64,000 nucleotides of DNA from Lucifuga dentata (taxonomy: Eukaryota; Chordata; Actinopteri; Ophidiiformes; Bythitidae), in contig VXCM01001525.1 in NCBI GenBank assembly GCA_014773175.1, positions 2,791-66,790 on the forward strand, given 5' to 3'. A model generated the notes under the pieces. That model was not told the DNA's origin. It did no database searches and was given only the letters and a program-made list of their open reading frames with translations. Shown here piece after piece: positions 23,395-33,299 of the stretch (positions within the stretch are counted from its first letter, which is position 1; each line of letters opens with the position of its first letter). The translations under genes were made by a program, and so were the position numbers.

Positions 23395-24320
23395 GTATCA
23401 CTGAATATGGTCCCACAAACTTGGCCTGGAAAGGAGAAGTAACTACTGGTAAAAGAGCCAATACCTGATCACCTGGGCTAAAACTACATTCCTCAGCATG
23501 GAGATCATATAAGCATTTCATTTTCTTTTGAGAAACTTCCAAATTTTTCCAGCTTCAAAAAGTCACCTTCTGAAACCATTTATGTAATCTAGCAGATTTA
23601 CTGGAGGATCAGGCAACTTCCAGTCCTCCTGCAACACTGCTAATGGGTCACAAACATGATGTCCAAACACAAGATCATTCGGACTAAAATGGGTACTTGA
23701 CTGAACCACCTCCCTTGCAGTCAACAATAACCAGGGCAACCCTTCTTCCCAGTCACGATCCAACTCAGTACAGTAGGACCGCAACAAGGATTTAAGAGTT
23801 TGATGGAAGCGCTCTAGGGCACCTTGACTTTGTGGATGATAGGCACTTGAAGTAGCATGTCTCACATGAAGCTGCTTTAAAAAAAACATCAGAAAACATC
23901 TTAAATGTAAAATTTGTGCCTTGGTCAGTTTGGATGACTTTAGGAAAGCCAAAGGTGGAAATAAACTGACTCAAAGCCTTTACTACAGATTTAGCAGTGA
24001 CATTTCTCAAAGGATATGCAGCAGGGTACCGGGTTGCTTGGCACATCACTGTTAACAGGTAAGTACTTCCTGCCTTAGACTTGGGAAGAGGGCCAACACA
24101 ATCAATCAACAAACTTTCAAAAGGAGGAGATACTACTGGAATAGGAACCAAAGGAGCTGATGTTATCTTCTGGCTAGGTTTTCCAGTTATCTGACAAGTA
24201 TGACATGTTTTTATATATTCAGAAACTTTTTTCCAAACTTGGCAAGTAAAAATGACCTAACACACAATTATAGGTCTTCTGGACCCCCAGATGGCCTGCA
24301 ACATCATCATAAGCAGTCTG
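23354..24320 (-). pseudogene. Integrase of pol, located upstream of RT
   Basis: Inserts the cDNA into the host genome. In reading order: an HHCC zinc-binding region (GHLGVQKTYN ... KTCHTCQITGKPSQ, about 24300-24170), then the catalytic core with the three acidic residues visible in LLIDCVGPLPK, VIQTDQGTNF and QGALERFHQTL. The C-terminal part has FSPNDLVFGH and a GPY-type segment (FVGPYSVIRKV, about 23360-23420). Frames are broken near 24230 (an A6 run on the coding strand), near 23880 (an A8 run on the plus strand) and near 23550. Two of the three breaks sit on homopolymers, so sequencing error is possible. Position before RT defines the Gmr1-like order. Confidence 0.92.
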
Positions 24321-24699
24321 TAAAACCATGGTTCTAAGTTCAGCTGGTATCACAATCTGAAAGACAGGCTCTCCAACAAAATGTTCTCCCTGCGGTAACC
24401 ATCTCCTCACCAACAACCCCTCCTGGAGGAAATAGCCCTGAGCTGCACTGTCCATCTCACTGATAGGTCGAACCTGAGAAAACAGCTCTTGTAAAGTAGA
24501 ATCCTCTGTCTGCAGCTTCACCAATTCAGTTCTAGAGACAGACAAGGGAAACTCAGGCAAAGGAAAAACAACTTTTCCTAAGTCGTCTGTTACCTTGTCC
24601 AAAATCTGTACTTTATGACTCTGTGCTCGAGTTACTGCACATGCTGGAAAAACTCCTCCAAGATTTAACTCAGGGTCATCAACAGTAGTAGGACTGCAG

Positions 24700-25000
24700 G
24701 ACACCACAGGTGAAGGTGGAAACCCAGGGCAAACACGTCCACCCACTAAGTCATTCCCTAAAATGACTGATACACCCTCCACAGGCAACGAGGGCCGAAC
24801 TCCCATACACACATCGCCCTTTACAAAATCTGAACATAACTGCAAGCGATGTATAGGTCCATTCCCCTAATCAGCACATTTCTGCCAGTATTTGTTTCTG
24901 AGGAAAATGGCAGAACAGACTCCAAGATAAATGAATCCAAGGCACCGTTATCTCTCACAATTTTAACAGATACTTGTTTGTCACATCTAGGTAAAGACAC
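24700..25000 (-). pseudogene. Retroviral-type aspartic protease of the LTR element, altered active site
   Basis: This protease would cleave the Gag-Pol polyprotein. The region following the zinc knuckle contains VSVKIVRDNGALDSF, where D-T/S-G-A is expected. The codons at 24944-24952 read Asp-Asn-Gly. A downstream VSVILGNDLVGG block (near 24750) matches the usual C-terminal ILGxDL motif of these proteases. A frameshift lies near 24870 between the two blocks. The Thr/Ser to Asn change would be expected to impair activity. It could be decay or a base error. Confidence 0.72.
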
Positions 25001-25128
25001 ATACCCCTCTGATATGTACGGTAAATAACCTGGGTCAATTTCATCTGAGTTCTGTACAGGCTGATCAGGACTAGAGTGAAGTGATACTGAAACAGTAGGG
25101 TTTGATTTTGTGTGTAGCTCAACAGCAG

Positions 25129-26351
25129 CTATTGCATCAGCTCTGTAACCCTGTTGAACATGAGCAGCCAGAGCAGCAGGCTTAGGGCCTCTGTTGTTTG
25201 GAGGTAACTTTGTTTTACCTTTAAGAACTGGGCACTCATTTTTCCAGTGACCTCTTCCAAGACAGTAGTTACATATTCAGTTTGGATCAGATTTAAGTCG
25301 CCCACCATGTAAAACTTTTGCTGGGGAACTCTCCAATTCACCACCTCCCAATTTAACATGGCACATGGTGTTATAATGATCTTTACAACCCCAATCATGA
25401 TGTCCCCTAAAGTTAATCTTATGAGTCAAACTGAATTCATCCGCTAATACAGCTGCTGCAGACACAGTTTTTACTTTATGTTCATTTAGATATGTAGCCA
25501 CACGTTCAGGAAGGACTTCCTTAAATTGTTCCAGTAAGAGTAACTCCTTCAACTCTTCAACAGTCTGGCCCTCAGAAGCTGCAACCCACTGGTTGAACTG
25601 AATGGTCATTTCACGGACAAGTTCAATGTAAGACTGCCCCTCAGACTTCTTCAGTTTTCTGAACTGTTGCCTGTAAGCTCATAAGCTTTCAAGACAGCTG
25701 ATTTAACTTTTAAATAGTTTTCACTGTCAGCTAGACTTAAGGCTGATAGCGCCTCCTGAGCCTTACCAGTGAGAACACACTGCAAAAGCACAGTCTTCTC
25801 AGAATCAGTCCATTTCCTGGTCTGGCCTAGTCTCTCAAATAACAAAAAAAATGTATCCAAGTCTTTTTCATTAAAGTTGGGTAACAACTTCAAGTTGTAT
25901 GCCACATCAAAGGAAGGCAAGTCTGCACCTGAAGAAGAAATCTTACTGTCTTTAATCAGTCCCAATCTCAGATTTTCCTGGTGTAATTCAGCTTCTCGCA
26001 ACTTTGCAGTGACCTTTAATTTTTCTAATTCCAACTCGTGCACGTTCCTCACATTCACATTCCTGCTGATACTGCAACAGCAAAAGTTCCTTTTTCTGTT
26101 CAAATGTCAGTCCTCCAACCTCAGACAAAGAAAAGACTGACTTTTCCTGAACAGGGGAAAAAACAGCACCCTTTTCTGTCAGCATCTAATTCAATTAATT
26201 TGGTCTTTAAGGTAGACAGCATAACATCCTTACGCTCCTGTTTTAAAATATGTACCTTATAATGTTCTGCAATTATCATCAACTGATCTTTTGTAAAACT
26301 CTTTAACAATTCCACACTCGGACACTGCACAAAATCTTTTACAGTAGCCAT
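25129..26351 (-). pseudogene. gag of the LTR element, frameshifted
   Basis: Structural protein of the intracellular particle. The best start is the ATG at 26351 (MATVKDFVQ). Recognisable parts in order: an N-terminal helical region, an acidic/basic coiled-coil-like stretch (LELEKLKVTAKLREAEL), and a capsid-like block (FDVAYNLKLLPNFNEKD ... GKAQEALSAL). Next comes a SCAN-like segment (LKELLLLEQFKEVLPERV), then a CCHC zinc knuckle (C-N-Y-C-L-G-R-G-H-W-K-N-E-C, CX2CX4HX4C) at 25232-25273. Frames shift near 26175, 26040 and 25675. A TGA stop at about 25279-25281 sits in frame just before the knuckle. Confidence 0.88.
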
Positions 26352-27088
26352 GTCTGTCTGATTTGCCACTCAATCTGAGAAAAAAAACTGAGAAGCCAAA
26401 CTGGTCCTTTAACTTTGTGAAACACTGGTGTCCTTAATTTTATTTTTTAAAGGAATCAATCAATCAAGTAAGCGATTAATTGGTCAACCAATCAATCAAT
26501 TAACCAACTCTGGAACATCTTTCCCCTGACTGCCTAAATGAAAAGCTGTCCAACTAGCTCAACCCTAGGCTTCATGCAAGACACAAGATGGGTGTTTTAA
26601 ACACATAAACTAGTGACTAAGGTAAGCCCCAGTTATGCTGTTACCCACCTAATTAGCCACGGACAAGTACACCCGAGACAACTGCTCTAATCGTGGTCTG
26701 CACAAAAATAACAAACTAAAATAACAAAACCAACGAGTCCAAGGTGGACTACGTTGCTTAATCCTACCGGGAAAGATAATTTCTAGAGTTAATAGTGCTC
26801 TCTCTCACACCAGGCACAAAACCAGTGTATCCACAAACCCCATTGTTAACTCACTCAACAAGTGTTGACAATCAAGCAATCGAGCACACAAAAAACATCA
26901 AATTCCCTATTAAAGTGTGGACCTTTCTCTTCCTTAGTGTTAACCAATTAGGGCCATATGATAGAACAATCAGCTCATTCAAACAATTTTTACTTTACTA
27001 TCTCAAAGCAAAGCTGAAAAAAATACAAGAGTTAACACCAACAATCAGTTCACAGAATCAATTCAATTTACCTATCAAGGAACAATGG
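26352..27088 (-). other. 5' leader of the LTR element
   Basis: About 740 bp between the primer-binding site and gag on the minus strand. It is AT-rich, with repeated CAATCAATCA motifs (26455-26510 on the plus strand). The plus-strand frame 26795-27193 is antisense noise. This region would normally hold the packaging signal, but I cannot identify one. Confidence 0.6.
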
Positions 27089-27106
27089 TTCCCGGACGAG
27101 CCCCCA
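27089..27106 (-). other. Primer-binding site matching tRNA-Pro
   Basis: On the minus strand the site reads TGGGGGCTCGTCCGGGAA, 2 nt downstream of the 5' LTR. It matches the well-known tRNA-Pro primer-binding site of murine gammaretroviruses at 17 of 18 positions, differing only at the last base. It fixes the direction of the element and supports a tRNA-Pro primer. Confidence 0.88.
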
Positions 27107-27108
27107 TG

Positions 27109-27488
27109 TGTTACAAGTTGGCTCATACTTGTAACAATGGAGAAAAGTCCACACACAGGAATGAATGCTCAAATAATTTATTTAACCAAATAATATTACA
27201 AAAGCAAACATAATATGGATAAATCTGTAGAATCAGTAGTGTAATGAGTGTATGGACGAAAGTGGCGTGTAATGTGTGACAAATGAAAAAACAATACTTA
27301 GAAAACAAAAGAGCTGCAGCCTGGGTCTTTTCATGTTGGTGGCATGATGAGAGTGAGAGAGAAAGAGCTGAACAGCTCTCTTAAATAGTTGAATTAACCC
27401 ACACATGTGAGCTGCATCCACTGATGGCTTCTCAGCTCCACCCACTGAAACAATACTGAACAGGTTAGAGATAGAGAAGGCCGTCACA
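27109..27488 (-). repeat. 5' LTR of the Gmr1-like element
   Basis: Matches 21068-21438. In element orientation it starts TGTGACGG and ends TTGTAACA. A TATA-like TATTTAAG lies at 27380-27387 (coding strand minus), and an AATAAA polyadenylation motif lies at 27177-27182. The order TATA then AATAAA fits the U3-R-U5 layout. Confidence 0.94.
27380..27387 (-). promoter_or_regulatory. Putative TATA box in the 5' LTR
   Basis: TATTTAAG on the minus strand, about 100 bp into the LTR and about 200 bp upstream of its AATAAA. Position and order are right for the U3 promoter. The corresponding site in the 3' LTR is also present near 21332-21340. Confidence 0.5.
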
Positions 27489-27545
27489 TAAGTCATCCTG
27501 CTTCCTCTTCCAATTAGCATGTCTCTCTGCTTTGCACTTTGTGGC
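27489..27545 (+). repeat. Remainder of the SINE-like target split by the LTR element
   Basis: Starts with the second TAAG target copy, then TCATCCTGCTTCCTCTTCC. This reads on naturally from ...CCTTTGTTGTAAG at 21067, the usual continuation of fish tRNA-like repeats. Confidence 0.4.
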
Positions 27546-27566
27546 AACAAAATACTGAGACAGTTG

Positions 27567-28099
27567 TTAAAGGACCATACCGGTGGTCTTGCATGTTTGA
27601 GCCCAATATATACCTTATAACCCACATGCACGTTACATTACTGACAACCATTTCCCAAAACATACTACAGGAGCGGTAAATACTAGAATAACTTTTCCAG
27701 TCTTCCAGACTCCAGTTTTAGTTCATTCAAGTAGGCTAAACATGATGTCTATTAAATTTTTTTGTCGAAGAAATTTTATTTAAGTGGTCCAACATGGAGC
27801 TGCATGGAATACAATGTATGTCTTCGCAGGGAATATAGTCCAAGGAGAAGACGGCTTTTACCAAGGAATTAACGACCATCCCTTCTTCATTCAGACGTAC
27901 CTGTTAGTAGGCGAAATTATGAATTGTAAGGTAGGTATAGGACCTGAACATTTAATTTTGAAATATTAGGTGATTTGGAAAATAAAGGAAAACTAAAATA
28001 CAGTTTTATGTTTTGGAAAATGGTTGTCAGTAACGTAACATCTATGCAGGTAGTATTTACTTGGTTTTAACATGTAAAATCACCAGTATGGTCCTTTAA
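27567..28099 (+). mobile_element. TTAA inverted-repeat element, subfamily 1, copy 8
   Basis: Complete, about 533 bp. Left TTAAAGGACCATACCGGTGG and right CACCAGTATGGTCCTTTAA. Internal blocks AACATGGAGCTGCATGGAAT, GAATATAGTCCAAGGAGAAG and ATAAAGGAAAACTAAAATAC are present. It lies only 80 bp outside the LTR retrotransposon. Confidence 0.92.
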
Positions 28100-29637
28100 G
28101 GTGATCGACAGAATTTCATAAACTCAAGGAATTCTAGATCAATGCTGATCCGAATTTGTTTTCCAGCAAAGGGAACCAATCTAAGTCTATGAAGTCTGTC
28201 ATCAGTTTTTAAAGTTTGGAATCTGGCTGATCTTTTGGTTTTCTTATCCAGTGCTTCCTCTGAGAGCTAATTAGCTTCATTATTCATTTAGCAATTTAAT
28301 AAACACAAGGTACTTGTGCTGAAATCTTATCACCATGTGCCAGCAAAACGACAGCAAACTGACAAATAAATGTCTTCCTCTTTATTCGGAGAATCTTCAG
28401 CATCCATCACATGCTCTGCAGCTCTTATTGTTTTTGCTCTGCTGACAGCAAATATAACGGATTTGCTGCTTATTGCCGCATTATGGCAAACACCCGAGGA
28501 TTCAGTCTGCAATAAGACAAAGTTCTCAGAGCTCAGGCTGGCCTTAATCGTCATTGTTCTCCACTTACTTTACTTCAAAACGTCACAAACCCTTCAAGTT
28601 TGATTGGCTCAGTTTATGAGAGACGTTAGTCAAGGTTATCCTTCTCTGCTGCCTCCTCATCTCATCATCAACTTTGGTTTTAAGAAGTTGAAAACAACAT
28701 GACGCAGCATCTCATTACAGACAGAAAAGACTATCAGGGGTTTCACATATTGAGCTGCAAAGTGTAAAAAAGAGGGAAAGGGAGAGAAACCATAAAATAC
28801 ACCTTCAAAAAGCTTTTCAGAACATACTGGAGAGCCTCCGGGTTTGATGGGAAGTAATTGACTGTTCGTGCATGTCTGCTTGTGCCCGTCTTTCTTGGTG
28901 TACATAAGTCTGCTCAACTACACACCATCCCGGTTATCAGCCTCTTTTTCTCCGTTCCCCTCTCTTGCTCCTGATCACATTCATTTTCAATCCCTCTCTG
29001 TTCTCTTCATCCTCCATCAGGACCGATAAGGGAGTTAATAGAGATGGAGAACAAAATACCTGACAGAGTCCAGGGTCCAAACAACCTCTTTCACACTCTC
29101 TCATACACACACAACAAATACGCAAGCCCATTGCCTCATGGATAAATTTACAGTGCTTATCTCAATCAGATTACAGTCTGAAAACCTAGTTCTGTTCCAA
29201 ACCCTCACAGGACTCAGAAATAACACAACAGACACGTTATTTCTATAATGTCGTCTCTCCTTTATGCAGCAAAAGCAGATTGCGTTGAGGAAATCCCGAT
29301 GATTTTACTGGGGCACGACGACAATTTCTGATTCACAGCTGGAAGGTCTACAGTCACATAAAATTCATTTTGATGGAATATCACAAATAAACTGGACAGA
29401 GTACTTCGGTTACATTAGACCAGCATCATGGTCAGGTGTAACTACAACAGATATGTGCTTGTGCACACAGTTGCTATGCAAGCAAGTCACATGTTCACCT
29501 GTCTAAAAATGTCATTCTGGAATATTAAATACTATTTCCACCAAGGAGAAATATGAGGACTGAAAAACATAAATCATTCCAGGTCAGCACCAGACAACTT
29601 TAACGGCTTCTGATCAACATGTTACTTATGTTATGAA
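28100..29637. other. No gene recognised
   Basis: Two opposed frames at 28330-28603 and a minus-strand frame at 28657-28917 have no recognisable motifs or splice context. I see no repeat family here, so this is one of the longer repeat-poor stretches. Confidence 0.4.
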
Positions 29638-29947
29638 CAGTGCTTGAAGTGGACAAAAAAAAAAAAAAAAAAANAAAAAAAAAAAAAAAAAAGTGCTAGT
29701 ACTCCCTTGTCATCATGTAGAGTCCAGGGGGGAACCGGTATATATGTGTATATAAATATGGGGTACCCCGATTTAATTCGTCTGGCTGCAACCTTTGCTA
29801 TTGTTTTCCTCTGCATTGTTCTGCAGTAGAGTACGGAAAATTTATGAGAGGTTCTGGTATTCCCGAAAATGTCCCAGTACTCTGAAATGAAAATCACAGA
29901 GGTCCCGGTACTGCGTATCAGCGTGTACTGGCCCACTTCAAGCACTG
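29638..29947. mobile_element. hAT-like MITE with internal poly-A
   Basis: Termini CAGTGCTTGAAGTGG and CCACTTCAAGCACTG are perfectly inverted over 15 bp. Flanking octamers GTTATGAA (29630-29637) and GATAAGAA (29948-29955) agree at 6 of 8 positions, compatible with a degraded 8-bp hAT duplication. The poly-A run with an N at 29655-29692 lies inside the left end. The 170-codon minus-strand frame that crosses it is spurious. Confidence 0.68.
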
Positions 29948-29984
29948 GATAAGAAGGCAAAACAATCAGTGGTAATGTCGTATT

Positions 29985-30169
29985 CGTGATAACGTTGAAA
30001 CATAAGGTGGGTGTATCACCTGAAATTTGTTTTTGAAAGATTCGGGAATTTGGCAAAATAACAGGAGAACTAAAACACGGGTTTATGCTTTGGAAAATGT
30101 TTGTCAGTATGTGTATGCAGTAATATTTATTGGGCTTACACATTCAAAACCACCATCATAGCCCTTTAA
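29985..30169 (+). mobile_element. TTAA inverted-repeat element, subfamily 1, truncated copy 9
   Basis: Only the right third remains: AAGGTGGGTGTATCACCTG, GGCAAAATAACAGGAGAAC, then TTATTGGGCTTACACATTC...GCCCTTTAA. Its left end lies 40 bp from the hAT-like MITE. Confidence 0.85.
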
Positions 30170-31332
30170 TGGGAACTGTTGTTCTCATTCACGGTCATGC
30201 AGTTTTTATGGCAGCCTAACAGACCTTCAAATAGTATTTCCCCCAAATTCCTCTTTCTCATATTCTCTGGATTGTCATTTTAAAAGTACACTCTTTAATG
30301 TAAAAACACACTCATCCTATTAATTCACCAAAATCAGAAAGTGGTTTGTAGCAGTGCTCATATCCACACCTACAGCATTCATTTGGTGGTTAGTCGGTGG
30401 TTAATGGGAGGTTTGTGATCTAGTGCAGGTTTCAAATGAGTACACTCAGCTTTTAGATAGTAATCATTTCAGTGGGTCAATGGCTCTCAACCCAGAGCAC
30501 CTGGAGTCACTTTGTGCTTATGTTAAGCAGCAGTATCATTAAAATACTAAGTGGCAGATTATCACTCGTAGTGAGTAATGAGTGAGAGTTAGGCTGCAGG
30601 GAAGTTGAGAGACTTCCCCGCACGTGTATTCCCAGATAGCTGGGAATACACATGCATTTTATTCATATCTGTTCTGATGGGCATTTCTACATATAATCCT
30701 TTGTAAATGCCTGAAGATAAAGATACACACACGCTTCCTGTGACTTTCAACAAATTACTCAAATTGGAGTGACACGAGTGATGCAAATGTCATGCTGTAT
30801 TCACATCACATGGGAAAGATGGCAATCATTGCCTAATATTTCTCCAAAGGAAGCCTGAATTCTCAAATCTAATGCTGCCAAACCAAATCGTTTGGAGTTT
30901 TGAAAAAAACAACACAGCTACTATAGTAGGGATGTGCCATATCATTTTTCATAATAATACCAGTACAATGTTTTAATGTGATTAAAATTTGCCACATCAT
31001 CATCTCATTTGTCATATCGTGTGTTGATGAATTTTCACTTGAACAAGTATGTCCAAAAGTGGCGAGGTCAGCGCCTGAGGAATTATTTCCTAAAAAAGAG
31101 AAGTACCTCTGTTCTTGGAAATGGTTCCGCTATAACACCTAACTGCTAATAGCCAACACAACAAATTTTGTTGGCTGTTAGCAATTCACTGCCTGAAGCA
31201 GAAACACCTGGGAATACCAAGAAAACCAAAAATCATGCAACGATGTGAGCTGGGTAGTTGATTTGCGACGCAACGAGCAGGAAGTGATGCTGATTCAGCT
31301 GTGTGTAGCTACAGTGTTAGCTAGCTCAAGCG
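30170..31332. other. No feature recognised
   Basis: AT-rich sequence without a supported gene or repeat. It includes a short inverted pair around ATTCCCAGATAGCTGGGAAT (30629-30648). Confidence 0.4.
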
Positions 31333-31480
31333 GGGGTCATTCCTATGTTCCCCAGCTCTATAGCAAAATAGAGCACATAATGGGTTAGGGCATATTTAGG
31401 GCATATAGGGCATAGGGTTAGGGTTGAACTGGGGAACATAGGACCCTGGAAACATACAGTAGATATGCTCCTTTGGAGTG
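31333..31480. repeat. Small repeat family R3, copy 2
   Basis: Starts GGGGGTCATTCCTATGTTCCCC and ends GGGGAACATAGGACCCTGG...GATATGCTCC. The interior has AGAGCACATAATGGGTTAGGG followed by irregular TAGGGCATA units and GGGTTAGGGTTG. Confidence 0.75.
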
Positions 31481-31891
31481 TTAGCTAGCTGGAGCGTTAG
31501 CTTGCTGTGCTTTCTGTGAGAGAACAAGCAAACAGTAGAGTGAAATTAGTGAAGTGGTGACTTCTTGTCAGTGGTGACGTGCTGTTGCGACGTATGAACA
31601 GTATTAACCTCACTGCTATGCTCACTAGTGTGCTTTGCCTCACCCACTGGATCCTAGTTTATATCAGCTTGTGAATATCATTATTGCAGAAATGTGTTGA
31701 GATGTCATTGTATTAAGGCTGTATAGCTGCTAGATCCAGTTTTGCCTCATTTGTAGCACGGCCAAAAGATGGCAGCGTTGAGTGGCCAGTCAGTTTATTC
31801 TTTTGTCTGACACTTTGGTCCGTAGCATCTCAAGAACTACAGGCCAGATTAGCGTGGAATCTGCCGTGGATATTCTTGGTACTTAGAAGAG

Positions 31892-32038
31892 GGGTCATTC
31901 CTGTGTTCCCCAGCTCTGTATAGCACAATAGAGCACATAATGGTCTAGGGTTAGGGCTAGGGAACACACAATGGTGTTAACAGAATATTGGACTGGGGAA
32001 CACAGGACCCTGGGAACATAGCTACGCTCCCCTCAGAA
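31892..32038. repeat. Small repeat family R3, copy 3
   Basis: Starts GGGGTCATTCCTGTGTTCCCC and ends GACCCTGGGAACATAGCTACGCTCCCC. The interior has AGAGCACATAATGGTCTAGGG, GGGTTAGGGCTAGGG and TGTTAACAGAATATTGGACTG. About 410 bp lie between it and copy 2. Confidence 0.75.
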
Positions 32039-32639
32039 GGTGCCTCCAAATGATTTCAATGACCCTATGACCTTTCCTCCAGTACCACTGTCAAGTCAAA
32101 AATTATCCTTAACCAACAAACAATCTTTACAACTAATGGACTGAAATTTACTTTTGTGGTCCTCAGAGGGTGGATTTTAATGTTTTTGGTGTGTGGTGTG
32201 TGGTGTGCAGAGATTAATACTGAAATATCAGAAGAGGTTGATGCTCCGTCTGACAAGACTTATACAGTAAAACACAATCATATATGCAAAAGTTGACCTT
32301 TACCTCATCTTTATTATGAAGCTTCTGGCCCAGCTAGACAGACGTCCCTGTCATATAGTAAATCTGAAAAGTTTTTATTTGACTGATTTGATAGGTGTTT
32401 CTCACTGCTTATTAGGTCTATATGCAATCAATGGCATGGAAACTTTTCTACAGCGTGAGTTTAATGTCATGAAACAAGTAAGATATTAATAAATGCACAG
32501 AAATGTTTAATTGTGCTAGACTGACATAGCAGAAACAAGACTGCAAAAGAACAGCTACGTTAATAGAAAACATTTTCCCTCAGTGGTGCTGCAGCATGTC
32601 TGATGCATTTCTGGATGTTTGCATCAGTAATGCACGCAG

Positions 32640-32990
32640 TCCGTGCACAACGCGCTCGTCCTCCGCAGATACTCCGTGTTTAAACCGGACCGTTTTCCAC
32701 CATGGACTTCTTCAACTCAACTTTACCATCAGCTAAATCAGTTTGTAAAGCAGCAAGTACTGGATTTTACCTGAGACCGACATTTATCTTACAAAAAGAG
32801 TTATAGCAACATGTCACGGAGACATCTTTGCCGCTGTTAATAACCAAAGCGCTGCTGATACCAGTCTGTTATCACCGGGGGTGACCGAGTACGATGACCG
32901 GTCAGTCGCATCGGGAGCCGGGGAAGCCTGCTTGCTGCAGCTAGCTGCTAGCGGAGACTCCCATCTCTGAAAACGTCGGAAAAATTTTTA
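32640..32990. other. CpG-richer segment with a Kozak-context short frame
   Basis: Compared with its surroundings this stretch has many CpGs (GCACAACGCGCTCGTCC, CGAGTACGATGACCGG, GCATCGGGAGCCGGGG). An ATG at 32702 sits in a strong context (CCACCATGG) and opens 34 codons (MDFFNSTLPSAKSV...) to a TAG at 32804-32806. A GTAAAG that could act as a splice donor occurs after SAKSV. It might be a promoter/first exon of an unseen gene or simply a GC-rich repeat. Confidence 0.25.
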
Positions 32991-33299
32991 ATGCAGCATT
33001 AGCTTAATCAATCAACCACATATTTGAGATCTAAGCAGCTACTTAATCGCTTGAAAAAATCTCAAAACTGAATTTGGTGACAGTTTAATATTTATAAAAC
33101 AAAAGTTATTTCTTACAGTTGTGAGTTTTACCGACTTCCTCCATTGCCGCTGGTTGATGCGAAATGCATGCCGGGATACAGGAGCAAGGCCTGTGCAGTC
33201 AATATAAGGACTCTGGTATCGATCATCCAATGGGAATAAGGTGATGTCATGATATAATTTGATTGACAGCCCCCTCATTATCATATGGACAAAGAAATC

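Larger units (their letters stand above)
21068..27488 (-). mobile_element. Ty3/gypsy-group LTR retrotransposon, Gmr1-like pol order, decayed
   Basis: Full-length element of about 6.4 kb read on the minus strand. Two LTRs (TG...CA) of about 370-380 bp flank an interior with primer-binding site, gag, protease, integrase, reverse transcriptase, RNase H and polypurine tract. A 4-bp direct repeat TAAG flanks the element (21064-21067 and 27489-27492). Integrase lies upstream of RT, which is the order known for the Gmr1 group and the reverse of typical Ty3/gypsy. Frames are broken by several frameshifts and stops. One contig join with duplicated sequence lies at 23329. The LTRs differ at roughly a dozen substitutions plus a few short indels, so the insertion is neither brand-new nor ancient. 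Confidence 0.95.

Noticed and set aside
25769..26262. Plus-strand frames of 123 and 74 codons
   Set aside because: They are shadows antisense to gag.
26795..27193. 132-codon plus-strand frame
   Set aside because: It is antisense to the leader and LTR of the retrotransposon.
29631..30143. 170-codon minus-strand frame
   Set aside because: It reads through a poly-A join as a Phe run and crosses a hAT-like MITE and a TTAA element.
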